This document shows, piece by piece, positions 10,473 to 21,671 of a stretch of 64,000 nucleotides of DNA. Each line of letters opens with the position of its first letter. Within the stretch, counting starts at the first letter, position 1. Below the pieces are notes generated by a model. That model ran no database searches, was not told where the DNA came from, and saw nothing but the letters and a program-made list of their open reading frames with translations. The translations under genes were made by a program, and so were the position numbers. Source of the stretch: Cladopsammia gracilis (lineage: Eukaryota; Cnidaria; Anthozoa; Scleractinia; Dendrophylliidae); the NCBI GenBank assembly GCA_022457155.1, contig JAJGOT010001040.1:30328-94327 (forward strand), written 5' to 3'.

Positions 10473-11499
10473 TTTTATGCCTTTCCCACTGGCCTCTTTC
10501 TTGCAACATACATTATAGTCAAGTGCTGTATTGACTGAGCTTGTTTACTGGGCAACAATATGTTATTTTCCTCACACGACACGATTTGGAGTAAAATGGC
10601 TGAGGGAAATCCCAAAGCCGGTTTTATTAAAATAACAACTTTGTAATTCATATGAAATATCTTCAAATATGTTAGCAATATTTTGGCCCAGTAAAGGTGA
10701 GGGCCACAAAAACGCCAAAAGCATTATAATGAATATTATGATGCTGCCCACCCCAGGAAAAACAGCACTTGCAAATCTGTAAAACCATGTCCAAACCAAT
10801 CAAAGATACAAAATCAAAACAAAAGAAAAATTGTTGAGACTGCTGCCCTTAACTTGCTAGTCAGTTCAATATAAATCAGATGATAAACAATAACAAAATA
10901 TTGATTGAAAACCCTAAAAGGGGAATATGGAAACTGCTGCCCTTGCAAATCAGTCCCATAGACCCTAGTCTACAATAAATTACTAAATCATAACCACATT
11001 TTATAGAAATGTCACCACTGTTATACATTATCCATAGCAGAAGTAACAAAATATGGTGCCACTGCCCTTGCTAATGGTCCCAGAATAAAGACTCTACATA
11101 GCCAAGTGTAACAATTATGGGAAATTCAAAAGCTTACAACGATGATGTTAAAGATCGTGAAAACTAGCAGAGCTGAGCAACTGCTTACAAATGAACCTGC
11201 GGTTTGAACGCAGGCCAGAAAAAACCTGCCCGAAAAAACCCTGTGGGAAAAACAGTGCCGGAAATCTGGGTAGAGATGTATGAGAACTTCTGCCCTTGCT
11301 AATCAGTTCCATATCTCCTGAGCAAACATGAAAATATGAAAATTGACCAAGAAAAAGACCATGAAACTAACCAAATAAATCCCTTGAAATATTATGAAAT
11401 AATTCTGATAACAAATTGAACTACTAACCTTGTTAATTTGATCCATAAACCTAAGAGATATGAGAACTGCTGCCCTTGCTAATCAGTTCCATATCTCCC
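10473..11499 (-). repeat. TAGCAAGGGCAG block, right arm unit 1
   Basis: Reverse complement of 2521-3537 without the left-arm-only insertion. CTGCCCTTGCTAATCAGTTCCATAT and variants occur near 10848, 10937, 11064, 11289 and 11471. The hairpin CCTGCG GTTTGAA CGCAGG is intact near 11196-11214. No coding evidence. Confidence 0.5.
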
Positions 11500-12675
11500 G
11501 AGTAGAGTAGAACATGCAAACTAGTGAAAGAAAGCTGTTGTAAAAGAATGTTGTTGTGCAAAAAACTTTGTTGATAGAGAGAGAATGTAAATATACTGTG
11601 AACTGCATTGAACTTCCACCTGCCCAAACTTGTATCTGGGCATCAGACAAACCCCGATCTGCAGCATAAGAAGCAGTCCGATATACAAAATCTCTGACCA
11701 TTATAATGCGTAGGGTGAAGCCCACAACACTTGAAGGCTAGTGAAAGTGGATGGCCATTTAACGTAACAAAGAGAGGGCCTGGTTTGTCACCCCAGAGGG
11801 CTAAATAATCCAACATCAATTGAACTGGACAAAAAGCAGGTGCATGATTTATAACTAGAGAAAAAAGAGGGCGGAATGTAACTGTGTTTAAAATCCTGAA
11901 AAATAATTTTCAAAGAAACTATGCTATTTGTGTCATTCACCAGCCACACAACTTGATGAATTTGGAAAGGATTAGGACCAAGCCAGTTGTAGAAGTCATC
12001 TCATCATCTTGAAATTGACACAATTGATAGTTAAAAATTGAAAATCTCTGTCAAATTGGTGTTGTCAACAGACTATCGAAACACACACCAAGCTTACCAT
12101 AGCCTTTGAAAAGAGACTTGAGACAGGTCAGGAATACCTGACAGCATAAAAACTGAAGAGAGAGCATAACGATGATCAAACATACAATGTATAGGCAATA
12201 AAAAGTGCTAAATTAGGAGGTGAAATGTTGTACATGTATGTAAAAACTGTTGAAATAGCTTTCCATCTTGGTTGTAAGGCTCGATTTCATAACGGATGAA
12301 ACTATGGCTGTCAGTTCTGAGGCTGCAAATACAAGGAATGTCTGTGGGACATTGATTGGTCCATGTGAGCTGGAACCAAGTGTTTGAAAGTCTGTACCTA
12401 CATGTAAACATCAAGGGTTTGTCCTTACAAGATAGTTAATGACATGAGCAAGTGCTTCATTGTCAGTGAAAAACAAAACACTCATTGTTCATTTCCCATC
12501 CCACAGGTACACGTAGACTTAAAACAATTGGATAAAACTCTAAAATGGCAATACTGCAATAAGCCCATTCCCCATAGCACCATTTACTGCCAAAAATGAC
12601 ACCAAAGCCAAGTGCACCTTAGGCATCTACACTGTTTATAAAGGCTAATTCAGACGAATTTTGCCAGGTATCATC
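11500..12675 (-). pseudogene. DIRS-like RNase H plus tyrosine recombinase remnant, right arm unit 1
   Basis: Mirror of 1360-2520. Box II is again CAG/TGT (Gln and Cys) in place of His and Arg, so the inactivating changes predate formation of the palindrome. This copy differs from the left arm by small substitutions (for example GCGGAATGTAAC for GAAGGAATGTAAC near 11871). It keeps the extra bases of the ATAC/GTATAT stretch near the recombinase end that the unit 1 left arm lost. Confidence 0.7.
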
Positions 12676-12944
12676 AATGACAAAAAAAGGCCAGCCATTG
12701 ATCCTTTTTATTAAGCCAAATGAGATGAGGTGACCGGACACCTACATGTACCATGAGTCTCCTTAAGAATACTCTGCCTGGCTTGTCACGACTCAACAGG
12801 CAAAAATTCGAAAAGCCCAGAAATATCTTCTTACAAACCAGAATTCAGAGATCAAATTCGTGTTTATGTGAATTTCCTCAAGTACATGTAGTAAGGGAAC
12901 CTCTGAACCTACTCGTTAGGTTTAGTTAACTTGTCATGGGCATT

Positions 12945-13796
12945 TTTGTTTTAAGGTCCTGTTGTGTTTAGCACAGGCATTTTTGTTTTAAGGTCCTGTT
13001 GTGTTTAACACAGGCATTTTGTTTTAAGGTCCTGTTGTGTTAACACAGGCATTTTTGTTTTAAGGTCCTGTTGTGTTCAGCACAGGCAATTTAGTTGTGG
13101 CTTAGTCCACTTCTACTGTATTGAGGATTCGACCTCGTGTTATATTGTGGCTTCGTCCATTTTTAATTTGTTGAGGATTTGTCCTCTGGCTTCTTGTGGA
13201 TTCGTCCACTGTTGCGTTTGGGGTTTTTAACCCCTGATTTATATATTATTTTGGCATTTATGGGGAGTTGTCGCGTCGACTTTATGTCTGACAGACAGAC
13301 TTTCCCTGCCACATTTTTGTTTTAAGGTCCTGTTGTGTTAACGCAGGCAATTTTGTTTTAAGGTCCTGTTGTGTTCAGCACAGGCAATTTAGTTGTGGCT
13401 TAGTCCACTTCTACTGTATTGAGGATTCGTCTTCGTGTTATATTGTGGATTCGTCCATTTTGTATTATTAAGGATTTATCCTTAATAATAATTTGTTGAG
13501 GATTCGTCCGCTGTTGCCTTTGGGGTTTTTAACCCCTGATTTATATATTATTTTGGCATTTAAAGGGGAGTTGTCGCGTCGACTTTATGTCTGACGGACT
13601 TTCCCTGCCACATTTTTATTTTGCCCATGACTGGTTTATAGCTAAACATTCAATTTAATGAGTTTTGATTATTGGGCATTTCAAGGGCTTGGGTTGTGTC
13701 TGCCTATTGATTTGTAATTTTGCCTTTATGGTTTCACCCTCAAGGAGCTACTGTTTGCTTTCAAGGTTTTCTGCCCTTAAGGCCGATTCTTGTTAC
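12945..13796 (-). repeat. Hairpin arrays and ladder, right arm unit 1
   Basis: Four 37-bp CCTGTTGTGTTTAGCACAGG-type units (12958, 12995, 13031, 13067) lead into a ladder of 14-15 bp hairpins at 13097, 13123, 13147, 13173, 13196 and 13220 (about every 25 bp). These include GAGGATTCGACCTC and GTGGATTCGTCCAC. The ladder is then partly repeated: two CCTG units at 13329-13384 and another ladder to about 13610. This roughly 280-bp duplication is found in right arms but not left arms. The block ends at GTTACC, joined to the 465-bp array. Confidence 0.75.
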
Positions 13797-16700
13797 CAAG
13801 GATTGAAGTGGATTACAGTTTAGGGGTCTCTCTGTATGTACCGGTACCTATGAACCACTCATTATTTTCTATTGTTTGTGAGGTATTGTATTTTTGGTCT
13901 TGTTTTGCATTTGTATTATTGTCGTTCTTTGTTCCTTTTGTTTTACGTAATATGTGACCAGTTTAGCTTGTCTACCCAGTTTAGCTTGAAATCAAAGCTG
14001 TCTGTATTTGCAGGAGAGGCATTGTCACTAGTGACATTTATCTGAAATCAAAATGCGTGCGTTATAACGGCTCAGTCTATTTTGAGCCGCTTTACTTAGT
14101 TGCATTTGCTTAGCTAATGTTTGTAAGATGGAAAAATAAATTGTTTGTTTGTCATAACTTCTGAGATGTTTGTTGATTCCACGGAGAAAAATTACGGAGC
14201 CTCTTCGTCAATACTTTTCGTAAATGCATAATAATGACACTGTCCCGCCGAAATGGCAAAATGTCGTTTAACTTATTTCCACGTTATATCGCCAAATGGC
14301 ACAAAATATACAACTTAGTGGGATAAAAAGATTCTATAGTACAAAACAAAAGTAGTAGTTTAGAGATAAAGCGCAGGATTGCAAGGATTGAAGTGGATTC
14401 CAGTTTAGCTTTATATCAAAGTTGCCTTTGTTTGCAGAAGAGGCATTGTCAATCGTGACATTGACCTGAAATCAAAATCCGTGCGTTATAACTGCTCAGT
14501 CTATTTTTAGCTGCTTTACTTCGTTCAATTTCCTTCAATAATGTTTGTAAGATGGAAAAATAAATTGTTTGTTTATCATAACTTATGAGACATTTGTTGG
14601 CTCCTAGGAGAAAAATTACGGAGCTTCTTCGTCAATATTTCGAGCATTTTCGGTTTTAGCCCTCGCACATTCTTAATACTCTTCGTAAATGCATAGTAAT
14701 GACACTGTCCCGCCGAAATGGCAAAATGTCGCTTAACTAATTTCCACGTTATATCGCCAAATGGCACAAAATATACAACTTAGTAGGATAAAAAGATCCT
14801 ATAGTACAAAATAAAATCAAAGTTGCCTTTGTTTGCAAGAGAGGCATTGTCAATCGTGACATTTATCTGAAATCAAAATGCGTGCGTTATAACGGCTGAG
14901 TCTATTTTTAGCTGCGTTACTTCGTTGAATTTGCTTAGCTAATGTTTGTAAGATGGAAAAATAAATTGTTTGTTTATCATTACTTATGAGACATTTTTGA
15001 CTCCTAGGAGAAAAATTACGAAGATTCTTCGTCATTATTTCTGGCATTCAAGGTTTTAGCCCTCGCACATGTGAATACTCTTCGTAAATGCATAGTAATG
15101 ACACTGTCCCGCCGAAATGGCAATATGTCACTTAACTTATTTCCACCTTATATCGCCAAATGGAACAAAATATACAACTTGTTTGGATAAAATATCCCAT
15201 AGTACAAAACAAAAGAGGTAGTTTAGAGATAATGCGCAGGATTGCAAGGATTGAAGTGGATTACAGTTTAGGGGTCTTTCTGCATGTACCGGTACCCATG
15301 AACCACTCATTGTTTTCTATTGTTTGTGAGGTTTTGTATTTTTGGTCTTGTTTTGCATTTGTATTATTATCGTTCTTTGCTCCTTTTGTTTATTTTGTTT
15401 GTTTTCAGTCTATTTTGAGCCACTTTATAGACTTGCATTTGCTTAGCTAATGTTTGTAAGATGGAAAAATAAATTGTTTGTTTGTCATAACTTCTGAGAT
15501 GTTTGTTGGCTCCACGGAGAAAAATTACGGAGCCTCTTCGTCAATACTTTTCGTAAATGCATAATAATGACATTGTCCCGCCGAAATGGCAAAATGTCGC
15601 TTAACTTATTTCCACGTTATATCGCCAAATGGCACAAAATATACAACTTAGTGGGATAAAAAGATTCTATAGTACAAAACAAAAGTAGTAGTTTAGAGAT
15701 AAAGCGCAGGATTGCAAGGATTGAAGTGGATTACAGTTTAGCTTTATATCAAAGTTGCCTTTGTTTGCAGGAGAGGCATTGTCAATCGTGACATTGACCT
15801 GAAATCAAAATGCGTGCGTTATAACTGCTCAGTCTATTTTTAGCTGCTTTACTTCGTTGAATTTGCTTAGCTAATGTTTGTAAGATGGAAAAATAGATTG
15901 TTTGTTTATCACAACTTATGAGACATTTGTTGGCTCCTAGGAGAAAAATTACGGAGCTTCTTCGTCATTATTTCGGGCATTTTCGGTTTTAGCCGTCGCA
16001 CGTCGTGAATAATCTTCGTAAATGCATACTGATGAGACTGTCCTACCGAAATGGCAAAATGTCGCTAAGCTTATTCCCACGTTATATCGCTACATGGCAG
16101 AAAATATACAACTTAGTAGGATAAAAAGATCCTATACCACAAAATAAAAGTAGTAGTTTGGAAATAAAGCGCAGGATTGCAAGGATTGAAGTGGATTACA
16201 GTTTAGCTTGATATCAAAGTGTCCTTTGTTTGCTGGAGAGGCAGTGTCAATCTTGACATTTATCTGAAATCAAAATGCGTGCGTTATAACGGCTAAGTCT
16301 ATTTTTAGATGCTTTACTTCGTTGTATTTGCTTAGCTAATGTTTGTAAGATGGAAAAATAAATTGTTTGTTTATCATAACTTATGAGACATTTGTTGGCT
16401 CCAAGGAGAAAAATTACGGAGCCTCTTCGTCATTATTTCGGGCATTTTCGGTTTTAGCCCTCGCACATCCTTAATACTCTTCGTAAATGCATAGTAATGA
16501 CACTGTCCCGCCGAAATGGCAAAATGTCTCTTAACTAATTTCCTCGTTATATCGCCAAATGGCACAAAATATACAACTTAGTAGGATAAAAAGATCCTAT
16601 AGTACAAAATAAAATCAGTTGCCTTTGTTTGCAAGAGAGGCATTGTCAATCGTGACATTTATCTGAAATCAAAATGCGTGCGTTATAACGGCTGAGTCTA

Positions 16701-19320
16701 CTTTTACCTGCTTTACTTCGTTCAATTTGCTTAGCTAATGTTTGTAAGATGGAAAAATAAATTGTTTGTTTATCATAAATTATGAGACATTTTTTGACTC
16801 CTAGGAGAAAAATTACGGAGATTCTTCGTCATTATTTCGGGCATTTTCGGTTTTAGCCGTCGCACGTCGTGACTAATCTTCGCAAATGCATACTGATGAG
16901 ACTGTCCTACCGAAATGGCAAAATGTCGCTAAGCTTATTCCCACGTTATATCGCTACATGGCAGAAAATATACAACTTAGTAGGATAAAAAGATCCTATA
17001 CTACAAAATAAAATCAGTTGCCTTTGTTTGCAAGAGAGGCATTGTCAATCGTGACATTTATCTGAAATCAAAATGCGTGCGTTATAACGGCTGAGTCTAT
17101 TTTTAGCTGCTTTACTTCGTTGAATTTGCTTAGCTAATGTTTGTAAGATGGAAAAATAAATTGTTTGTTTATCATAACTTATGAGACATTTTTTGACTCC
17201 TAGGAGAAAAATTACGAAGATTCTTCGTCATTATTTCTGGCATTTTAGATTTTAGCCCTCGCACATCGTGAATACTCTTCGTAAATGCATAGTAATGACA
17301 CTGTCCCGCCGAAATGGCAAAATGTCGCTTAACTTATTTCCGCCTTATTTTGCCATAATGGCACAAAATATGCAACTTGGTTGGATAAAATATCCCATGG
17401 AACAAAACAAAAGAAGTAGTTTAGAGATAATGCGCAGGATTGCAAGGATTGATGTGGATTACAGTTTAGGGGTCTCTCTGTATGTACCGGTACCTATGAA
17501 CCGCTCATTATTTTCTATTGTTTGTGAGGTATTGTATTTTTGGTCTTGTTTTGCATTTGTATTATTAACGTTCTTTGTTCCTTTTGTTTTACGTAATATG
17601 TGACCGGTGAATGCAGAATCTTCCCAGTTTAGCTTTAAAATCAAAGTTGTCTGTATTTGCAGGAGAGGCAGTGTCAATAGTGACATTTATCTGAAATCAA
17701 AATGCGTGCGTTATAACGGCTCAGTCTATTTTTAGCTGCTTTACTTCGTTGAATTTGCTTAGCTAATGTTTGTAAGATGGAAAAATAAATTGTTTGTTTA
17801 TCATAACTTATGAGACATTTTTTGACTCCTAGGAGAAAAATTACGGAGATTCTTCGTTATTATTTCTGGCATTTTAGATTTTAGCCCTCGCACATCGTGA
17901 ATACTCTTCGTAAATGCATAGTAATGACACTGTCCCGCCGAAATGGCAAAATGTCGCTTAACTTATTTCCGCCTTATTTTGCCAAATGGCACAAAATATA
18001 CAACTTAGTGGGATAAAAAGATTCTATAGTACAAAACAAAAGTAGTAGTTTAGAGATAAAGCGCAGGATTGCAAGGATTGAAGTGGATTACAGTTTAGCT
18101 TTATATCAAAGTTGCCTTTGTTTGCAGGAGAGGCATTGTCAATCGTGACATTGACCTGAAATCAAAATGCGTGCGTTATAACTGCTCAGTCTTTTTTTCG
18201 CTGTTTTACTTCGTTGAATTTGCTTAGCTAATGTTTGTAAGATGGAAAAATAAATTGTTTGTTTATCATAACTTATGAGACATTTGTAGGCTCCAAGGAG
18301 AAAAATTACGGAGCTTCTTCGTCATTATTTCGGGCATTTTCGGTTTTAGCCGTCGCACGTCGTGAGTAATCTTCGTAAATGCATACTGATGAGACTGTCC
18401 CACCGAAATGGCAAAATGTCGCTAAGCTTATTTCCACGTTATATCGCTACATGGCAGAAAATATACAACTTAGTAGGATAAAAAGATCCTATACTACAAA
18501 ATAAAAGTAGTAGTTTGGAAATAAAGCGCAGGATTGCAAGGATTGAAGTGGATTACAGTTTAGCTTGATATCAGTGTCCTTTGTTTGCTGGAGAGGCAGC
18601 GTCAATCTTGACATTTTTCTGAAATCAAAATGCGTGCGTTATAACGGCTAAGTCTATTTTTAGCTGCTTTACTTCGTTGCATTTGCTTAGTTATTGTTTG
18701 TAAGATGGAAAAATCAATTGTTTGTTTGTCATAACTTATGAGACATTTGTTGGCTCCAAGGAGAAAAATTACGGAGCCTCTTCGTCAATATTTCGGGCAT
18801 TTTCGGTTTTAGCGGTCGTACTTCTTATGAATACTCTTCGTAAATGCATACTAATGACACTGTTCCGCCGAAATGACAAAGTGTCGCTTAGCTTATTTTC
18901 ATGTTATATCGCCAAAGGGCACAAAATATACAATTTGGTTGGATAAACATATCCTATAGTAGAAAATAAAAGTAGTAGTTTGGAGACAAAGCGCAGGATT
19001 GCAAGGATTGAAGTGGATTACAGTTTAGCTTGATATCAAAGTGTCGTTTGTTTGCGGGAGAGGCAGTGTTCAATCGTGACCTTTATCTGAAATCAAAATG
19101 CGTGCGTTATAACGGCTCAGTCTATTTTGAGCCGCTTTACTTCGTTACATTTGTTTAGTTGATGTTTGTAAGATGGAAAAATCAATTGTTTGTTAGTCAT
19201 AACTTATGAGTCATTTGTTGGCTCCTAGGAGAAAAATTACGGAGCCTCTTCGTCAATATTTCGGGCATTTTCGGTTTTAGCCGTCGCACTTCGTGAATAC
19301 TCTTCGTAAATGCATACTGA
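13797..19320 (+). repeat. 465-bp tandem repeat array, unit 1
   Basis: Monomers start at GCAAGGATTGAAGTGGATTAC near 13797, 14380, 15245, 15715, 16179, 17438, 18069, 18536 and 19003. Full monomers are about 465 bp; others carry internal deletions (AAAATAAAATCAAAGTTGCC type) or the MITE-like insertion (13829, 15269, 17467). Recurrent phrases are GTGCGTTATAACGGCTCAGTC, GTAAGATGGAAAAATAAATTG, GGCTCCTAGGAGAAAAATTACGG and TATACAACTTAGTAGGATAAAAAGATCC. Variants are interleaved, which suggests higher-order repeats. Short open frames here are chance products. Confidence 0.9.
17467..17628. mobile_element. MITE-like insertion with flanking CAGTTTA/AGTTTA
   Basis: The most complete copy in the unit 1 array. 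It starts GGGGTCTCTCTGTATGTACCGG, ends ...GACCGGTGAATGCAGAATCTTCCC, and interrupts a 465-bp monomer at CAGTTTA, which recurs as AGTTTA after the insert. Truncated or rearranged relatives lie at about 13829-13980 and 15269-15400. Confidence 0.5.
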
Positions 19321-19761
19321 TTTTTGTATTACATATAGTAAATACAGTGTTTTGCAATACAATGAAAAAAAGAAAGCAAAAGAGTATAATAATTACGATA
19401 CATATGCAAAAAGAGAAGAAAAATAATATATTAATTGAAAAAAAGTACAATATAGCTTAAAAGAGTATATGTTAACTCATTGACATTGGATCGGTTATAT
19501 GCAGAAAATCACTCAAAAACGTAAAAAGTCACTGACGACAATGACTTAAGGGAGTTGCACTAGCATTCACTTAGCCCATGGCGACAATCAAACAGTAGTT
19601 AAGAACTTTCCAATTGTTTAACTCTTAGTGCCAACCGTATAAAATACTATTTTCAGATAGAAAAAAATTCCAAAACGGCGAGGATCACTGCAAGTACATG
19701 TGTTAACATGTGTCTTAGAGATTGATTTTTAAGGTTACATAAAGGACAGACTTGCCAGACT
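19321..19761 (-). pseudogene. LINE C-terminal domain fragment
   Basis: On the minus strand this AT-rich stretch gives broken but recognisable pieces of the C-terminal end of L1/Tx1-type LINE proteins. These include FWNFF, NWW-like GGE/W residues, TLSENSILYG and NHWKVLN..CLIVA spread over changing frames with stops. The outer side (19330-19480) is very AT-rich and may be 3' UTR. The matching piece in unit 2 has about 41 extra bases (43731-43771), so this copy is further deleted. It could be the missing 3' part of the LINE in the palindrome, now separated by the 465-bp array; that link is inference. Confidence 0.5.
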
Positions 19762-20056
19762 TAGAAATCGCACTGTTTTGCCGATTTGGCGATGATTTGA
19801 GGCCAGTACGCCGATTTCGAGATCTGGTGTGCTCAAAAGTGAGATTTTGCTAAAACTTGCTCCACACGGCCCCAAACCTGCGTTTCGTACACTTTTCATA
19901 GAAATCGCACTGCTTTCCTGATTTGGCGATGATTTGAGGTCAGTACGACGATTTTGAAATTTGGTGTGTGCTCAAAAGTGAGATTTTGTCAAAAATTCTT
20001 GCTCCGCACGGCCGCAAACGTGCGTTTTGTGCCCTTTTCATAGAAACCGCACAATA
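19762..20056 (-). repeat. Two diverged 136-bp-like monomers
   Basis: Two degenerate monomers with GGCGATGATTTGAGGCCAGTACG, GATCTGGTGTGCTCAAAAGTGAG and CTTTTCATAGAAATCGCAC. They differ from both the outer and the inner subfamilies (for example ATTTGGCG for TTTTTGGCG and GAAATCGCAC for GAAATGCAC). They sit alone, away from the main arrays, and look older. Confidence 0.75.
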
Positions 20057-21010
20057 TCTGTCTCCATTTAGAATTTAGGTTTCAAAATATGATGCCATCC
20101 ATGAATCAGGACCGCCATTTTAGAATTTTTCTCACAGAAAACAATTATAAAAAATGGACAATTTATCCAAATCATCTGAAACTTGGTACAGAACATCCTA
20201 ATAATCTGTAAATGTAGCACATCAAAGCACAAGTCCATATCTTTCTCCATTCAGCATTTAGGTTTCAAAAAATATGTTTTTTCCTAGCCATTTTCAATGA
20301 TGTCATAATGACGTCACAATGAGACATCGACACTGTCAATCTACTAACCTTATGATTTTGTACTATCTGCTAAATTTGAAGTCTAAAGCGGTAATACTTT
20401 AGGAGTTATGATGAGGTACGTTTTAAGACATATCAGTGTCCGTACATGAAGCTGGTCATCACAGCAGGGGCAAGCCATGGAGCGGTGAGTACACGCTCTT
20501 TTGTGCTGCGCATTTGTACTCTATTTAGACCTTTTGAAGACTATGCACGACCAAACCAACTATCAGAACTATGACATAAAGTCCTAGTGCTACTCTAGGA
20601 AACTGTTTTCCCAACCGAAAGTGTTTGCTTTTGCATAGTCAGCAGTTTATCTTTAGATATTTAACCGTCCCCTCAAGAAATCACGTTATGGCTTTTAGAG
20701 ACAAAGGACGAGGGTGTATCTATACTTTTATGATAGATGTAGTTGATACACCAGGAAAGGAACACCTTGGTGTACGTTTTGCGTGAATTCATCATTGTGC
20801 TTAGGAGTAATTCATAACTGAATAATTAATTAGCTGCAAATTTCAACCGTTAATAACATCGTCAGATCTTGTGTTTATGGCCGTGTTTATATCAATCGAG
20901 TTAGATCCCAAAGTGATCTAACCGTCTTGCTAAAGTCAAGGAAACAGCTTCTAAAACGTGCGAGTTATTAACAGTTGAATTTTGTCCAACATGGCGGATC
21001 CAAAAGTGCG
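20057..21010. other. Intergenic-like spacer, no gene recognised
   Basis: No credible coding region. It contains a diverged direct repeat (CTCCATTTAGAATTTAGGTTTCAAA at about 20063 and a variant at about 20243), a TGACGTCA palindrome near 20309 (a CRE-type sequence, which alone is weak evidence of regulation) and AACATGGCGG at 20988-20997 (YY1-like). The 38-codon frame starting at that ATG is not preserved in the related downstream repeat. The stretch is nearly identical in unit 2. Confidence 0.5.
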
Positions 21011-21330
21011 TCAAACATGCAAACGAGGCTATACTTTGATAGTTAATATCTCTGACGGGATTTTATCACACTTCCTCAAATTCGCAGGATATATACAACG
21101 TCTTTAATACTATTTGCCAATACACTCGGCGTTATTATCGACTCAACGGTTTGTTTCTAGCCTTGTTTACAAGTTTTTCAAACATGGAAACGAGGCTACA
21201 ATTTGATCGTTAATATCTCTGAGGGGATTACATCAAACAAATTCAAATTTGCAGGATATATAGCATGACTTTTATACTATCTGCGAATACACTCGGTTTT
21301 GATATCGGCTCAACCTTATGCTTCTAGTTC
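21011..21330 (+). repeat. Two-copy direct repeat, about 167-bp period
   Basis: Two diverged copies (from 21011 and 21178) share TCAAACATG.AAACGAGGCTA, GTTAATATCTCTGA.GGGATT, GCAGGATATATA and AATACACTCGG. The second ends against the minisatellite region. No coding signal. Confidence 0.7.
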
Positions 21331-21367
21331 AAAACCTCGAACACATGCGAAAACACCTCAACAGAAG

Positions 21368-21671
21368 CTAATATAATATAATATAATATAATATAATATA
21401 ATATAATATAATATAATATAATATAATATAATATAATATAATATAATATAATATAATATAATATAATATAATATAATATAATATAATATAATATAATATA
21501 ATATAATATAATATAATATAATATAATATAATATAATATAATATAATATAATATAATATAATATAATATAATATAATATAATATAATATAATATAATATA
21601 ATATAATATAATATAATATAATATAATATAATATAATATAATATAATATAATATAATATAATATATAATAT
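21368..21671 (+). repeat. (ATAAT)n minisatellite, about 60 units
   Basis: About 300 bp of uninterrupted ATAAT pentanucleotide. The unit 2 copy is about 90 bp shorter and has interruptions. The long Ile/Leu/Tyr frame on the minus strand is a by-product of the repeat and not a gene. Confidence 0.97.

Larger units (their letters stand above)
231..13796. repeat. Giant inverted repeat (palindrome) of unit 1
   Basis: The left arm is 231 to about 6055 and the right arm about 7425-13796, with a 1.4 kb asymmetric centre of 465-bp repeats. Matching landmarks in reverse complement include the hairpin block (231-1085 and 12945-13796), RNase H/recombinase (1360-2520 and 11500-12675), the TAGCAAGGGCAG block, 136-bp monomers (4022-4368 and 9600-10472) and the LINE (4369-6055 and 7425-9599). 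The left arm carries an extra block of about 500 bp at 3536-4012. The right arm lacks the outermost sequence (231 to about 424) because it is cut at GTTACC and joined to the 465-bp array. Confidence 0.9.

Noticed and set aside
20300..20320. CRE (TGACGTCA) and YY1-like (AACATGGCGG) promoter elements
   Set aside because: Single short motifs with no associated gene start; listed within the spacer entry but not called as regulatory features.
20991..21107. Small 38-codon frame starting in AACATGGCGG
   Set aside because: The related downstream repeat at 21178 does not keep the frame, there is no splice or polyadenylation evidence, and its length is unremarkable.
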